DNA from: Streptomyces lydicus
GTDB taxonomy: Bacteria; Actinomycetota; Actinomycetes; Streptomycetales; Streptomycetaceae
Assembly (NCBI RefSeq): GCF_000717345.1
Contig: NZ_JNZA01000004.1
Location: 1-64,000 of the forward strand
Direction of reading: 5' to 3'
Length of the DNA stretch: 64,000 nt
A program made the translations under genes and the position numbers. Below the pieces are notes generated by a model. That model worked only from the letters and a program-made list of their open reading frames with translations. It was not told where the DNA came from and did not search any database. Shown piece after piece: positions 1 to 8,510 of the stretch. Numbering within the stretch: position 1 is the first letter of the stretch; every line of letters starts with the position of its first letter.

Positions 1-201
1 GCCCTCCAGGTGCCGACACTGATCCTCCACGGCGACGCCGACGCCTCCGCCCCCCTCCACCTCACCGGACGCCGCCTGGCACAACTCGTACCCGACAACG
101 TCTACAAGGAATACCCCGGAGCGGGACACGGCATCTTCCTCACCCACACCGAGCAACTCAACCAGGACCTGCACGACTTCATCGAGGGCTCATCGTCCTG
201 A
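1..201 (+). CDS. alpha/beta hydrolase, C-terminal part (gene starts before window)
   Basis: Only the last 66 codons are inside the window and the frame is open from base 1. The visible part holds LILHGDADASAP, the strand carrying the acid residue in alpha/beta hydrolases, and GAGHGIFL, which carries the catalytic His. The C-terminus ends with a typical helix (LNQDLHDFIEG). This matches the end of non-haem chloroperoxidase or esterase-type hydrolases of about 275 residues. The nucleophile and the substrate-binding cap are outside the window, so the substrate cannot be judged. The gene converges on the kinase gene that ends at 241. Confidence 0.8.
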   Translation, partial: ALQVPTLILHGDADASAPLHLTGRRLAQLVPDNVYKEYPGAGHGIFLTHTEQLNQDLHDFIEGSSS

Positions 202-240
202 AGGTGCTCTTGGCTGCGGGCCGTCGCACCCTCACCGAGG

Positions 241-999
241 TCACGTCGTGCGGGTGGGGTGGCCCGTGCCGGTGTGCTCGCCGTCGATCCGGCGCAGCAC
301 GGGGTGATCGAGGTCGTCGTTGCCGACGACGATCGTCGCGTGCGCGGCCGGGTCGACCTCGGCCAGGTAGCGCCGGCAGGCGGCGTGGTAGCGATGGTCG
401 AAGGCGTGCTCGGCCGCTGCGGTGCTGCCGAACAGCTGGGAGTCGCGGCGGGTGCCGCGGCGGCGGGCGACGGGGAAGCTGGTGTCGGCGAACACGACCT
501 CGTCCCACAGTCCGGCCAGTTCGTGCCGCTGCAGGAAGCTGCCGTCGACCACCAGGACCGCGTCGGCGGGGGCGGTGACCGGCGGCTCGTCGATCGCCTG
601 GTCGCTTGCCAGGTCGATGATGCGGCTGCGGTAGCGGTGATCGCCGCCGGGTCCGAGGGGGACGAGGACGGACCGCGCGAACGCGGGGAAGTCGTAGGCG
701 TCCTGGTAGTAACCGAGCGCGGAGTCGCGGCCTTGCCGGTGACGGTGGGCGCGCGGGTGGTGGAAGCCGTCCATGGACAGGTGGATCGCCGCTCGGCCCC
801 GCTCGCCCACCGCCGTGGCGAGGGCGCGGGCGAGGGTGGTCTTTCCAGCGGCGGTGATGCCGTCCACCGCAACCCGCAACGGGTGCCCTGGCCGCCGGCC
901 GGCAATATGGTCGGCGATGCGACCGATGACCCGGTCCCGGGTGGGTCGGCCGCCGTGGTCGTGGTACCGGCTCGGCTCGTTGTCGATCAGTTCTGCCAT
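241..999 (-). CDS. uridine kinase-like P-loop kinase
   Basis: A 252-residue P-loop NTPase. Near residue 40 it has DGITAAGKTTLARAL, a Walker A motif of the uridine kinase/phosphoribulokinase type. MDGFHHPRAHRHRQG follows, the usual substrate-binding segment, and later VLVVDGSFLQRHEL, the Walker B-like strand. I chose the ATG at 999 (MAELIDNEPSRY) because the kinase fold begins soon after it and the upstream extension looks non-coding. It probably phosphorylates a nucleoside or a small alcohol, but the substrate is inferred from the family only. It stands alone between a convergent hydrolase and the MOSC gene. Confidence 0.78.
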   Translation of the reverse strand: MAELIDNEPSRYHDHGGRPTRDRVIGRIADHIAGRRPGHPLRVAVDGITAAGKTTLARALATAVGERGRAAIHLSMDGFHHPRAHRHRQGRDSALGYYQDAYDFPAFARSVLVPLGPGGDHRYRSRIIDLASDQAIDEPPVTAPADAVLVVDGSFLQRHELAGLWDEVVFADTSFPVARRRGTRRDSQLFGSTAAAEHAFDHRYHAACRRYLAEVDPAAHATIVVGNDDLDHPVLRRIDGEHTGTGHPTRTT

Positions 1000-1069
1000 G
1001 GGGCGGATCCTAGTGACCTCGCTGCTGCCCGCCTCGCTTTCGCTCTGCCCCGGCGCACGCTCGGCTCGG

Positions 1070-1900
1070 TCAACAGGGCCCGGCAGCCGCCCATTCCGTG
1101 ACGGTGAACTCATCGCCCACCGTCAGCTTCCCGGTCCGCACGACGGAGAACTTCGAGCCGAAGGCCACACCGCCCTCGGGCACCCGTCGATAGGAGGCGA
1201 GTGTCCGCAGTGGCTCCGGCCCGGCCTTGGCACCGGTCTCCTGGTCGACCATGGTGACGGCGCAGCGAATGGCGAGCTTGGCGAACCCCAGCTCGGCGCC
1301 GCCCACCTCGGCCCGGTGCACCCGGTCCTCCGTGAGCGGCTCCTGCCACCCGTCCAGCACGATGTTCGGCCGGAACCGGGACATCGGCAACGGCGGTTTC
1401 CCCGCTGCTGCCAGCCGCTCGTTGAGGTCGTTGAAGGTGGCCAGGGAAATGATGTGCAGCGGGCTGCTGTCGGCGTAACCCGAGGTGCCCGGGATGCGGC
1501 CGTCGGCCACCCGGTCGTGCTCCGGCGGTACGCGCACCAGTCGGCAGTCCGTGCCGAGTACCTCGGACAGCCAGCCGGCTGCCGCCTCGCCCTGGTCGAT
1601 GCCGCGGAACGGTGCGCCGAAGAGGTCGACGTCCCTCCGGGACGAGGTGGTGTCCACCTCGATGCGCAAGGATTCAACGCCCCTGTGATGCAACGCGAGT
1701 TGGCCGCCGTCGGAGCTGACCTCGGGCCGGATCACCGCCAGCAGCGGATCTCTGCGCTGGGTGCGGTACACGCCCTGATTGTTGACGACCATGAAGCTGC
1801 GGTCGTGCGGGAGTCCTGCCGGAGTGAGGCCGGCCTCCGCCAGCGGGACCCCTGCGCACCCCTTGATGGGGTAGGTGATCAGTTCGGAAACTGTAGGCAT
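1070..1900 (-). CDS. MOSC domain protein (molybdenum cofactor sulfurase C-terminal type)
   Basis: A 276-residue protein. An N-terminal MOSC beta-barrel domain (ELITYPIKGCAGVPL, then GLPHDRSFMVVN) is followed by a MOSC domain (SRFRPNIVLDG, then RCAVTMVDQETG). The Cys in RCAVTMVD sits where the mARC/YcbX family coordinates molybdenum. Family members reduce N-hydroxylated compounds or handle molybdopterin sulfur. The length fits the stand-alone actinobacterial type without a ferredoxin domain, so an external electron donor would be needed. The start is the ATG at 1900. It is single-gene, upstream of the orphan LuxR gene. Confidence 0.88.
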   Translation of the reverse strand: MPTVSELITYPIKGCAGVPLAEAGLTPAGLPHDRSFMVVNNQGVYRTQRRDPLLAVIRPEVSSDGGQLALHHRGVESLRIEVDTTSSRRDVDLFGAPFRGIDQGEAAAGWLSEVLGTDCRLVRVPPEHDRVADGRIPGTSGYADSSPLHIISLATFNDLNERLAAAGKPPLPMSRFRPNIVLDGWQEPLTEDRVHRAEVGGAELGFAKLAIRCAVTMVDQETGAKAGPEPLRTLASYRRVPEGGVAFGSKFSVVRTGKLTVGDEFTVTEWAAAGPC

Positions 1901-1986
1901 GTGAGCACCTTATGGACGCCTCGCCACCCGCATGACGCGCTTTCGTCACTTGCCGGCGGAGCACTCGGCACTGTTTGAGACAGACC

Positions 1987-2574
1987 CTAGACCCAGCCGG
2001 CACCCTGCGAGATGCGTATGGCGTCGACCCGGTTGCGGGCGCCGGTCTTACGGTTGATCGCCGCCATGTAGTTGCGCACTGTCCCCGTGCTCAGATGCAG
2101 TTCATGGGCTATCTCGGGTACGGACGCCCCGCCCGCGGCGAGTTGCAGCACGTTCAACTCGCGTGGCGTGAGCGGCATATCGGCGGCCTGGAGGAAGTCC
2201 AGGGTCAGCGTGTGGTCGACGTAGCGCTGACCGGCCGCGACCAGGTTTATGGCGTGTCGTAATCGGGCCGGCGGCGCGTCCTTGTCGACGAATCCACGGG
2301 CCTTGGCGGCGACGGCCCGCCGGAGCGTGCCGGGCCGGCAGGCGCTCGCCAGGACGAGCAGGCCGCAGTCGGGCCCGCCTGGAGGGCTGGTGTCCTGCAT
2401 CGGTCCCGCCACATCGCCGTCCACCACACACACCTGGGGCCGGAAGGAACGCGCTTTCCCATGGGCGCTCCGCCAGCAGGCCGCGACCGCGTCGATCTGC
2501 TCCTCGTCACGCAGAAGCGCGGCCAGCGCCGATCGCATCAGCCGCGTCTCATGGACCACCAGGACCCGGATCAC
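1987..2574 (-). CDS. LuxR-family response regulator with atypical receiver; contains a TTA codon
   Basis: A 195-residue regulator starting at GTG 2574, preceded by GGGGCGA. Residues 1 to about 120 form a receiver-like domain. Residues about 135-195 form a LuxR/GerE helix-turn-helix (LTPRELNVLQLAAGG, then LHLSTGTVRNYMAAI). The phospho-acceptor region VVDGD (Asp52/Asp54) and the Lys in GFVDKDAP are present. The N-terminal acidic pair, usually DD or DE, is His8-Glu9, and the conserved Ser/Thr switch strand reads LVLASA, so phosphorylation may be weak or absent. Codon 105 is TTA (2260-2262), which puts translation under the bldA tRNA. No sensor kinase lies next to it. Confidence 0.85.
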   Translation of the reverse strand: MIRVLVVHETRLMRSALAALLRDEEQIDAVAACWRSAHGKARSFRPQVCVVDGDVAGPMQDTSPPGGPDCGLLVLASACRPGTLRRAVAAKARGFVDKDAPPARLRHAINLVAAGQRYVDHTLTLDFLQAADMPLTPRELNVLQLAAGGASVPEIAHELHLSTGTVRNYMAAINRKTGARNRVDAIRISQGAGWV

Positions 2575-3107
2575 ACTCGCCCCTTCAAGTCGGCCATGCG
2601 GTTTGCACTGCTGAATTGTCATCGTCCGCATTCCCGCCAGTCGAACCTTCACCGGAATTGACTGGAAAACACGCCCCCTTGTCACACTGACATTGCGTCC
2701 ATTGCGGTGGCGTATGACAGGAGCCCACAACTCGTCGCACATCCGGCGGTCACCGGCCGGCGCGTCAGCTGCCGCCCTTGGCGCCCTACCACGTGCGCGA
2801 CGTCGCACCCCACCGGTCTCCCCCGCCCCGCGGCCTACTTCGCGGTAGCGAAGTCGTAGGAACCTCACACACGGCGGGCCACTGTTTCCGGAAGCCGCGC
2901 GGCGCCAGGGACAACGACTTCCCGCCATCATCAACGTGGCCACTTACCACGCCCGTTCGCCGACTGGGCAATCCGGCGGTGCTGCCGTGACGGCTGTGCC
3001 CGATGAGAAGCGGGCGGCACACGCGGTACGTGGTGCGAAAGTCCAGCCCAGGAGGGCGGTCCACCCGGCACGGCCGCCATGCCCGGCGGCGGCCCGCACA
3101 GGCTTCC
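2575..3107. other. 533-base intergenic region with one hairpin
   Basis: No convincing gene is seen. It holds the promoter region of the LuxR gene, whose start lies at its left edge. At 2834-2860 there is an interrupted inverted repeat, CCTAC TTCGC ggta GCGAA gtc GTAGG, which could be a weak terminator or a regulator site. The right part separates it from the end of the EamA gene. Reading frames here have poor codon-position bias and no family match. Confidence 0.5.
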
Positions 3108-4025
3108 CTACGCTGCCGACCGCTCGTCACCGTTCGCTTCCGAACCGGCTCCCGGGGTGCGGACGGCGCCGACGGCGGCGAGGGCCACCGCGAGCACTCC
3201 CGCCCACTGCGGCGCGGCGAGGTGCTGCCCGAGGAGGAGCAGGCCGACGAGGGCGCCGACGGCGGGTTCGAGGCTGGTCAGGACGCCGAAGACGCGGGGC
3301 GGCAGACGGCGGAGGGCTTCGAGGTGGCAGGTGTAGGGCAGCACGCTGGAGAGGACGGCGACGACGACGGCCGGCGCGAGCGTGCCGGGGTCCAGCAGCC
3401 GGGCCCCCGCCCGCGCGATCCCGTACGGGAGGCTCAGCAGGGCTCCCCAGGTGACGGCGAGGGCCAGGCCCCGCCCGTCGGGGACGCGTGCGGCGAGGCG
3501 CGCGCCGACCAGGATGTAGCCGCCCCAGCAACACCCCGCCAGGGTGGCGAAGCCCAACCCCACGGCGTCGAGCGGGATGCCGGAGTGGCTGAGCAGCACG
3601 ACGCCGGCGGCGGCCAGACACGCCCACAGCAGATCGGCGGCCCGGCGTGAGCCGAACAGTGCGAGGGCGAACGGGCCGAGGAACTCCATCGTGGTGGCGG
3701 CACCCAGCGGTACGCGGTCGACCGCTTCGTAAAAGCTGAGGTGGTGGACGGCGAGCAGGGTCCCGGCGGTGGCCGCAATGCCGAGCGTGGGCCGGTCCCC
3801 GCGCAGCCCCGGCCGCCACAGCACGGTCAGGATGACGGCGGCGAGGCACAGGCGCAGGGTCACCACTCCGGCCGGACCGACGGCCGGGTAGAGGCGGGTG
3901 GCGAGCGCGGCCCCGCACTGGAGGCCGAGCACGCCTCCCATGACCAGCCCCGGGGCGGGCACCGCGCCCAGCCCCCGGCCGAGGGCGGCCGCCGCGTGCG
4001 CACGGCGCGTGGTGAGCTGACTGAT
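3108..4025 (-). CDS. EamA/DMT-family transporter (RhtA-like); apparent ATC start
   Basis: An inner-membrane exporter of the drug/metabolite type with about ten hydrophobic segments in two EamA repeats. Clear motifs are PAVGPAGVVTLRL in repeat 1 and LTSLEPAVGALVGLLLLGQ in repeat 2. This pattern is that of RhtA/YdcZ-like homoserine/threonine exporters. The frame has no ATG, GTG or TTG in a sensible place: the choices are GTG 4313, inside the divergent trmO upstream region, or GTG 3962, inside helix 1. A perfect AAGGAGG lies at 4037-4031, followed by five bases and then ATC at 4025-4023, in frame and 25 residues before helix 1. I use that as the start, giving 305 aa. The start is uncertain; the product call is firm. 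Confidence 0.75.
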   Translation of the reverse strand: MSQLTTRRAHAAAALGRGLGAVPAPGLVMGGVLGLQCGAALATRLYPAVGPAGVVTLRLCLAAVILTVLWRPGLRGDRPTLGIAATAGTLLAVHHLSFYEAVDRVPLGAATTMEFLGPFALALFGSRRAADLLWACLAAAGVVLLSHSGIPLDAVGLGFATLAGCCWGGYILVGARLAARVPDGRGLALAVTWGALLSLPYGIARAGARLLDPGTLAPAVVVAVLSSVLPYTCHLEALRRLPPRVFGVLTSLEPAVGALVGLLLLGQHLAAPQWAGVLAVALAAVGAVRTPGAGSEANGDERSAA

Positions 4026-4327
4026 GGGTGCCTCCTTCGCGACGTGGTGCAGCGTGGCACTGACGGAAACACCGCCACAACCCTCCGACGACCAACGAAA
4101 TCCGCAGCCGTCAGGGCGATTTGACCTTGCGATCGGCGACCGGAGCCGCTCGGCCGAGGCCCGCGCGACCGACCGGGCACGGCCGTGGCGGGGCGGGCCT
4201 TTTGGCGGGAGTTCGCCCCCGGCGGCGAGGGGTCCGGCATGATCGCCCCGGTAGCGGTGTCCGCTCTCCGGTGCCGCCGCCCGGCCTGCGGGTACGTAGG
4301 GGTCCACCGTCACGAAAGGCGCAGCGC

Positions 4328-4807
4328 ATGTCCGAGAACACCACGGATGAGGTGGTTCTCCGTCCGGTCGGCCGGGTGGTCGGCGGGCGGAGCGAGGTCC
4401 GGGACGACGACTGGGGGCCGGTGTCCGCCGTCATCCGGCTGGACGCGGCGCAGTTCGGGCCGGACGCCCTGGCCGGACTGAACGACTTCTCGCATCTGGA
4501 GGTCGTCTACCACTTCGACCGGGTGCCGGTGGAGAAGATGGAGACCGGTGCGCGTCATCCGCGCGGCAACACCGACTGGCCGCTCGTGGGGATCTTCGGC
4601 CAGCGCGGCAAGAACCGTCCCAACCGGCTCGGCGTCTCCCGCTGTCGCCTGCTGCGCACCGACGGACTCGACGTCCATGTGCAGGGCCTCGACGCGGTCG
4701 ACGGCACTCCCGTGCTCGACATCAAGCCCTACATGGCGGAGTTCGGCCCGCTCGGCGCCACCAGCCAGCCCGACTGGGCCACCGCCCTCATGCGCCGCTA
4801 CTACTGA
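4328..4807 (+). CDS. trmO: TrmO-like tRNA (t6A37) N6-methyltransferase
   Basis: A 159-residue TsaA/YaeB-type protein. It contains LNDFSHLEVVYHFDRV, GARHPRGNTDWPLVGIFGQRGKNRPNRLG and LDIKPYMAEFGP, all signature blocks of the TrmO beta-barrel that uses SAM to methylate N6-threonylcarbamoyladenosine at tRNA position 37. Bacterial full-length TrmO has an extra C-terminal domain (about 235 aa in E. coli). This shorter type is common in actinobacteria, and its true substrate is less certain. The start ATG 4328 has AAGG about 10 bases upstream. It converges on the hydrolase gene with a 21-base gap. Confidence 0.85.
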   Translation: MSENTTDEVVLRPVGRVVGGRSEVRDDDWGPVSAVIRLDAAQFGPDALAGLNDFSHLEVVYHFDRVPVEKMETGARHPRGNTDWPLVGIFGQRGKNRPNRLGVSRCRLLRTDGLDVHVQGLDAVDGTPVLDIKPYMAEFGPLGATSQPDWATALMRRYY

Positions 4808-4828
4808 TCCGCACCTCCCGGACGGCCG

Positions 4829-5785
4829 TCAGGCCCTGCCCTGCCGGCCGTCCCGGTACGGAGCCAGGAACGCGGTCAGCGCGGACAGCACCGCGTCCGG
4901 GGCCTCCTCGGCGGGGTAGTGGCCGCAGTCCGGGAGGACCACGCTCGCCACGTCCTGCGCGGCGAGCCGCATCGTCGCGCCGACCGCGTCGCCCAGGTTC
5001 TCCGCTCCCGCGATCGTCAGGACGGGGAGGGTGAGCGGCCGGCCGGCGCGCTGCTGGTTCTGCGCGATGGTCGTGTCGAGGGCGCGGTAGAAGGCGAAAC
5101 TGCAGCGCAGCGCCGCCGGGTCGGCGGCGAGGGTGTCGACGTAGTGCTGGACGGCGTGGTCGGGCAGGGCCTTCGCGGCTTTCGTGGCGAACTGGTGGCC
5201 GAAGTAGAGGTGCTCGCGGCCCCTGACCAACTGCTCGTTGACGTCGGTGAGGCGGTTGAAGGCGAAGTGCCAGAGGCTGTCGTTGGCCTGCTGTCCGCCG
5301 AAGAGCGGCGGTGAGGGGGACAGTCCCGGGATGGCGGCCTCGGCGACGGCCAGCCGGTCGAGCCGGTCCGGGTGGTCGGCGGCCAGGGCGTAGCCGGTCC
5401 ACATCCCGACGTCGTGGCCGACCATGGCGAACCGCTGATGCCCGAGCGCGTCCATCAGCGCCACCATGTCGCCGGCGAGCGTGCCGGTGTCGTACCCGTC
5501 CGACGGTTTGTCGGAGAGCCCGACACCGCGCGGATCGACCGCGACGACCCGGAAGTCCCGGGCCAGCGCCGGCATCAGGAGGCGCCAGGCGTACCACGTC
5601 TGGGGCCAGCCGCCCAGGAGCAGCAGCGCGGGCCCTTCGCCGCCGGTGACGGCGTGCAGACGCAGCTCGCCGGTGTCGACGTAGCGGCTGGTGAAGGTGT
5701 CGGTGAACCCGGCCGGGAGGTGTGGCACCCGGGAGACGGAGCCGGGGCCTTCGGGCGCGGGCAGACGGAGGGGCGAGGAACTCAT
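4829..5785 (-). CDS. epoxide-hydrolase-like alpha/beta hydrolase
   Basis: A 318-residue alpha/beta hydrolase. The oxyanion region is LLLGGWPQTWYAW. The nucleophile elbow GHDVGMWTG carries Asp instead of Ser, typical of epoxide hydrolases and haloalkane dehalogenases. The C-terminal His lies in LPDCGHYPAEEAPD. The ATG at 5785 (MSSSPLRL) follows GAAAGGTGACCACC. It is divergent from the TetR gene at 5936, and two operator-like repeats lie between them, so it is probably that repressor's target. It likely opens an aromatic or lipid epoxide; the substrate is not known. Confidence 0.85.
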   Translation of the reverse strand: MSSSPLRLPAPEGPGSVSRVPHLPAGFTDTFTSRYVDTGELRLHAVTGGEGPALLLLGGWPQTWYAWRLLMPALARDFRVVAVDPRGVGLSDKPSDGYDTGTLAGDMVALMDALGHQRFAMVGHDVGMWTGYALAADHPDRLDRLAVAEAAIPGLSPSPPLFGGQQANDSLWHFAFNRLTDVNEQLVRGREHLYFGHQFATKAAKALPDHAVQHYVDTLAADPAALRCSFAFYRALDTTIAQNQQRAGRPLTLPVLTIAGAENLGDAVGATMRLAAQDVASVVLPDCGHYPAEEAPDAVLSALTAFLAPYRDGRQGRA

Positions 5786-5848
5786 GGTGGTCACCTTTCG
5801 CCGGGCTCGACGGGGATGCGGGCTCCGGACCGCCACGCCAAGCCATCT

Positions 5849-5886
5849 TGGATCGATCGTTCAAACATAGCTGACCAATCGGTCCA
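5849..5886. promoter_or_regulatory. paired TetR-type operators between hydrolase and tetR
   Basis: Two 15-base imperfect palindromes are seen: TGGATCGATCGTTCA at 5849-5863 and TGACCAATCGGTCCA at 5872-5886. Read on the opposite strand, the second is TGGACCGATTGGTCA, identical to the first at 12 of 15 positions. Their centres are 23 bases apart, about two helical turns. Their place between divergent genes at 5785 and 5936 fits an autoregulated TetR repressor binding as two dimers. Confidence 0.65.
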
Positions 5887-5935
5887 AGATGCGGGTAGGG
5901 TCACAGGAGAGTCGGCGAACGGGAGGTGGCGCGGC

Positions 5936-6535
5936 ATGTCGGGCCGGAAGCAGTTCGAGGTCGGTGCGGCCCTCGACCAGGCCATGCGGGTGTTCTGGCA
6001 GCGCGGGTACGCGGACGCCTCGCTCGACGCCCTGGGGTCCGCCACCGGCCTCGGCCGCGGCTCCCTCTACGGCACCTTCGGCAACAAGGACGCCCTGTTC
6101 CGCCAGTGCCTCGACCGCTACGCGGCGCTCTACGGCACCCGGTACGAGCAGGCACTCGCCGCCCACCCTGGTGATCCGGTTCGCGCGGTGCACGCGTTCT
6201 TCGACGTCACCCTGGCCCGTATCGCCGACCCGGAGGTCCCCACGGGGTGCCTCATCGCCCAGTCCGCCACGCAGTCGCCGACGCTGAAGGAGGAGAACAG
6301 CGCCCGGGTGCGCGGCCTGCTCGACGCCCAGCACCGGCGGGTACGCGAGGCGCTGACGGGCTCCCCCGCCGACCCCCAGGTGCTGGACGAGCTGGCCACC
6401 TACATCGTCGCCGTCAACCAGTCGCTGGCCGTACTGAGCCGTGCCGGCACACCGGATCCGGAGCTGCGCTCGGTGGCCCGGCTGGCCTGCACGACGGTGG
6501 CGGACACCCTCGCCCGGGCAGCATCCGGAAGCTGA
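5936..6535 (+). CDS. TetR/AcrR-family transcriptional repressor
   Basis: A 199-residue regulator. The N-terminal helix-turn-helix is clear: ALDQAMRVFWQRGY, SLDALGSATGLGRGSLYGTFGNKDALF. The ligand domain includes PTGCLIAQSATQSP, a block typical of the group whose C-terminal domain is TetR_C_16-like. The ATG at 5936 has GGGAGG nearby; a longer upstream frame is not used because it runs through the operators. It likely represses itself and the divergent epoxide-hydrolase-like gene, and is released by the hydrolase substrate or a related electrophile. Confidence 0.9.
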   Translation: MSGRKQFEVGAALDQAMRVFWQRGYADASLDALGSATGLGRGSLYGTFGNKDALFRQCLDRYAALYGTRYEQALAAHPGDPVRAVHAFFDVTLARIADPEVPTGCLIAQSATQSPTLKEENSARVRGLLDAQHRRVREALTGSPADPQVLDELATYIVAVNQSLAVLSRAGTPDPELRSVARLACTTVADTLARAASGS

Positions 6536-6663
6536 AGCGGACGCCGTACCGCCCCGGCCCGCTGAAGGGCCTGGTCACCGAGAGCGCCGCCCCGCCCTGA
6601 GACCACCACGGCGTCCCCTCGATCCGAAAACTCGGTAGCGGACGCGGGCCGGCACGGACGACC

Positions 6664-7233
6664 ATGCCACGCATGAATGACCAACCCGCGCGATGGAGCC
6701 AGGCAACCGTCTACCCCGACATGTGGACCGATCCTGCCGACGACCCCCGCGACAGCGAAGGCCCCGGCCCCGACGGCGAGCTGGCGACGCTTCAGGACTT
6801 CCTGACGAGCTACCGCCTCACCCTGCGGATGAAGTGCGAGGGCCTGGATGCGGAGCAACTGGCGCGCCGTTCGGTTCCGCCGTCGACGATGTCGCTGCTC
6901 GGCCTGGTGCGACACCTCGTCGAGGTGGAACGGGACTGGCGCAGCTGGATCAGCGAGGGTGACCCGGTGCCGAAGCTGTACGGCGCGCGCGACGCGGACT
7001 TCCACGGCGCGGTCGCCGAACAGGCCGTGGTGGACGCCGCGTTCGTCGATCTGGAGCGTGAGCAGGCCGCGACCGACGCCGCGCTGGCCGAGCACCCGGA
7101 CCTGGGCAAACGCGTGGGGAAGGACAGGATCGCGGTCCGGGAGCTGATGGTGCACAGGGTCGAGGAGTACGCCCGCCACTGCGGGCACGCCGACCTGTTG
7201 CGCGAGTGCATCGACGGAAGGGTGGGCCAGTAA
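6664..7233 (+). CDS. DinB-superfamily DUF664 protein (mycothiol-dependent enzyme type)
   Basis: A 189-residue four-helix DinB-fold protein. Metal-ligand blocks are visible: LVRHLVEVERDW and VHRVEEYARHCGHADLLRECIDG. The second is the characteristic end of DUF664 proteins. Actinobacterial members include mycothiol transferases and isomerases, so it may conjugate or reshape a small electrophile using mycothiol. The start is ATG 6664 (MPRM) or ATG 6673 (MNDQ); the sequence does not decide. It follows the TetR gene in the same direction with a 128-base gap and may be separate. Confidence 0.82.
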   Translation: MPRMNDQPARWSQATVYPDMWTDPADDPRDSEGPGPDGELATLQDFLTSYRLTLRMKCEGLDAEQLARRSVPPSTMSLLGLVRHLVEVERDWRSWISEGDPVPKLYGARDADFHGAVAEQAVVDAAFVDLEREQAATDAALAEHPDLGKRVGKDRIAVRELMVHRVEEYARHCGHADLLRECIDGRVGQ

Positions 7234-7374
7234 CGAGGACCGGACTGACCCGCCTGCGCGGTGCGCTCGGCCACCATGATGGTCGGCGCGTGGGTGCTGG
7301 CCCGCGGGGTGGTCGGCACCACCGAGGCACCGAGTGGCCGTCGGTGCACCACCCCAGTGGGCGTGACCCGGGTT

Positions 7375-8322
7375 TCAGCAAGGACGGCGGAAGGTGGCCC
7401 GGTAGGTCTGCGGTGTCGTGCCGGTGACGCGCTTGAACCGTTCGCGGAAGGCGGTCGCGGATCCAAAACCGGCCTGCACGGCGATACGTTCGACGGGATG
7501 GTCGCTGTGCTCAAGTAGGTACTGGGCGTGTCGGACGCGTGCGCGGAGCAGCCACTGCAGTGGGGTCGTGCCGGTCTGTTCGCGGAAGCGGCGGCTGAAG
7601 GTGCGGGGGCTCATGGCGCAGCGGGCAGCCATGGCCTCCAGAGTGAGATCCTCGCCGAGGTGGTCCTGGATCCAGGCCAGTGTCGGTTCCAGAAGTGAGC
7701 CGCGAGGCAGCGGCGGGGGTTCGTGGACGATGTACTGGGCCTGGCCGCCCTCCCGTTCCAGGGGGGTGACGGCCAGTCGGGCCGCGTCCGCCGCGACGGC
7801 CGAGCCCAGGTCGCGGCGGACCAGGTGCAAGCACAGGTCCATGCCGGCGGAGGCCCCGGCGGAGGTGAGCAGTTGGCCGTTGTCCACGTAGAGCACGTCC
7901 GGGCGCACTTCGATTTTCGGGTACTGCCGGGTGAGTTGGTCGGCGGCGATCCAGTGAGTGGTCGCGGCCAGGCCGTCCAGCAGGCCGGTGGCGGCCAAGG
8001 TGAAGGCGCCGCCGCAGATCGAGGCGATGCGCGCGCCGTCGGCGGCGGCGTCACACAGTGCCTGGAGAGCCTCGGCCGGGGGCGGCCCCGCATGCTCCTC
8101 CCGGCCGGGCACGATGATCGTGTCGGCACCGGCGAGGCCGTCCAGCCCCCAGGGCACACGGATGGTGAACGTCTCGGTCGGCACCTCCGGTCGGGTTCCA
8201 CAGACGCGCACCCGGTAGGGGCGACGCCCGTCCGGCAGGCGCACGCGTCCGAACACCTCGACCGGGATGGCCATGTCGAAGGCCACCGTCTGGTCCAGCG
8301 CAAGAATCGCCACGGTGTGCAT
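7375..8322 (-). CDS. GlxA-family AraC regulator with DJ-1/PfpI domain
   Basis: A 315-residue regulator. An N-terminal DJ-1/PfpI-like domain (VAILALDQTVAFDMAIPVEVF, then DTIIVPGREE and ASICGGAFTLAATGLLDG, with Cys at the nucleophile elbow) is followed by an AraC DNA-binding domain (LTLEAMAARCAMSPRTFSRRFREQTG and AVQAGFGSATAFRERFKRVTGTTP). Such regulators sense small metabolites through the DJ-1 part. It is divergent from the stand-alone DJ-1/PfpI gene at 8511, its probable target. Confidence 0.93.
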   Translation of the reverse strand: MHTVAILALDQTVAFDMAIPVEVFGRVRLPDGRRPYRVRVCGTRPEVPTETFTIRVPWGLDGLAGADTIIVPGREEHAGPPPAEALQALCDAAADGARIASICGGAFTLAATGLLDGLAATTHWIAADQLTRQYPKIEVRPDVLYVDNGQLLTSAGASAGMDLCLHLVRRDLGSAVAADAARLAVTPLEREGGQAQYIVHEPPPLPRGSLLEPTLAWIQDHLGEDLTLEAMAARCAMSPRTFSRRFREQTGTTPLQWLLRARVRHAQYLLEHSDHPVERIAVQAGFGSATAFRERFKRVTGTTPQTYRATFRRPC

Positions 8323-8510
8323 CCACGCAGGCTACGCCCACTTCCCGCCGTAACACACGGTGCAGGTCCAGAAGTTCAGGGTCACGAAAGCCCTGGTCAG
8401 CGAAGTGGCGAGAACTCGTTGAGTTGTGTCATTCAAGCCCATGGTCGACGTCTGTCGTGCCGCCTAGCGTGAGCGCGGCAGTCAGGAACCGAGGGAAATG
8501 AGAGTCGCTG

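Noticed and set aside
2834..2860. Interrupted hairpin as a riboswitch.
   Set aside because: Too small and lacking any conserved aptamer core; noted only as a possible terminator or operator.
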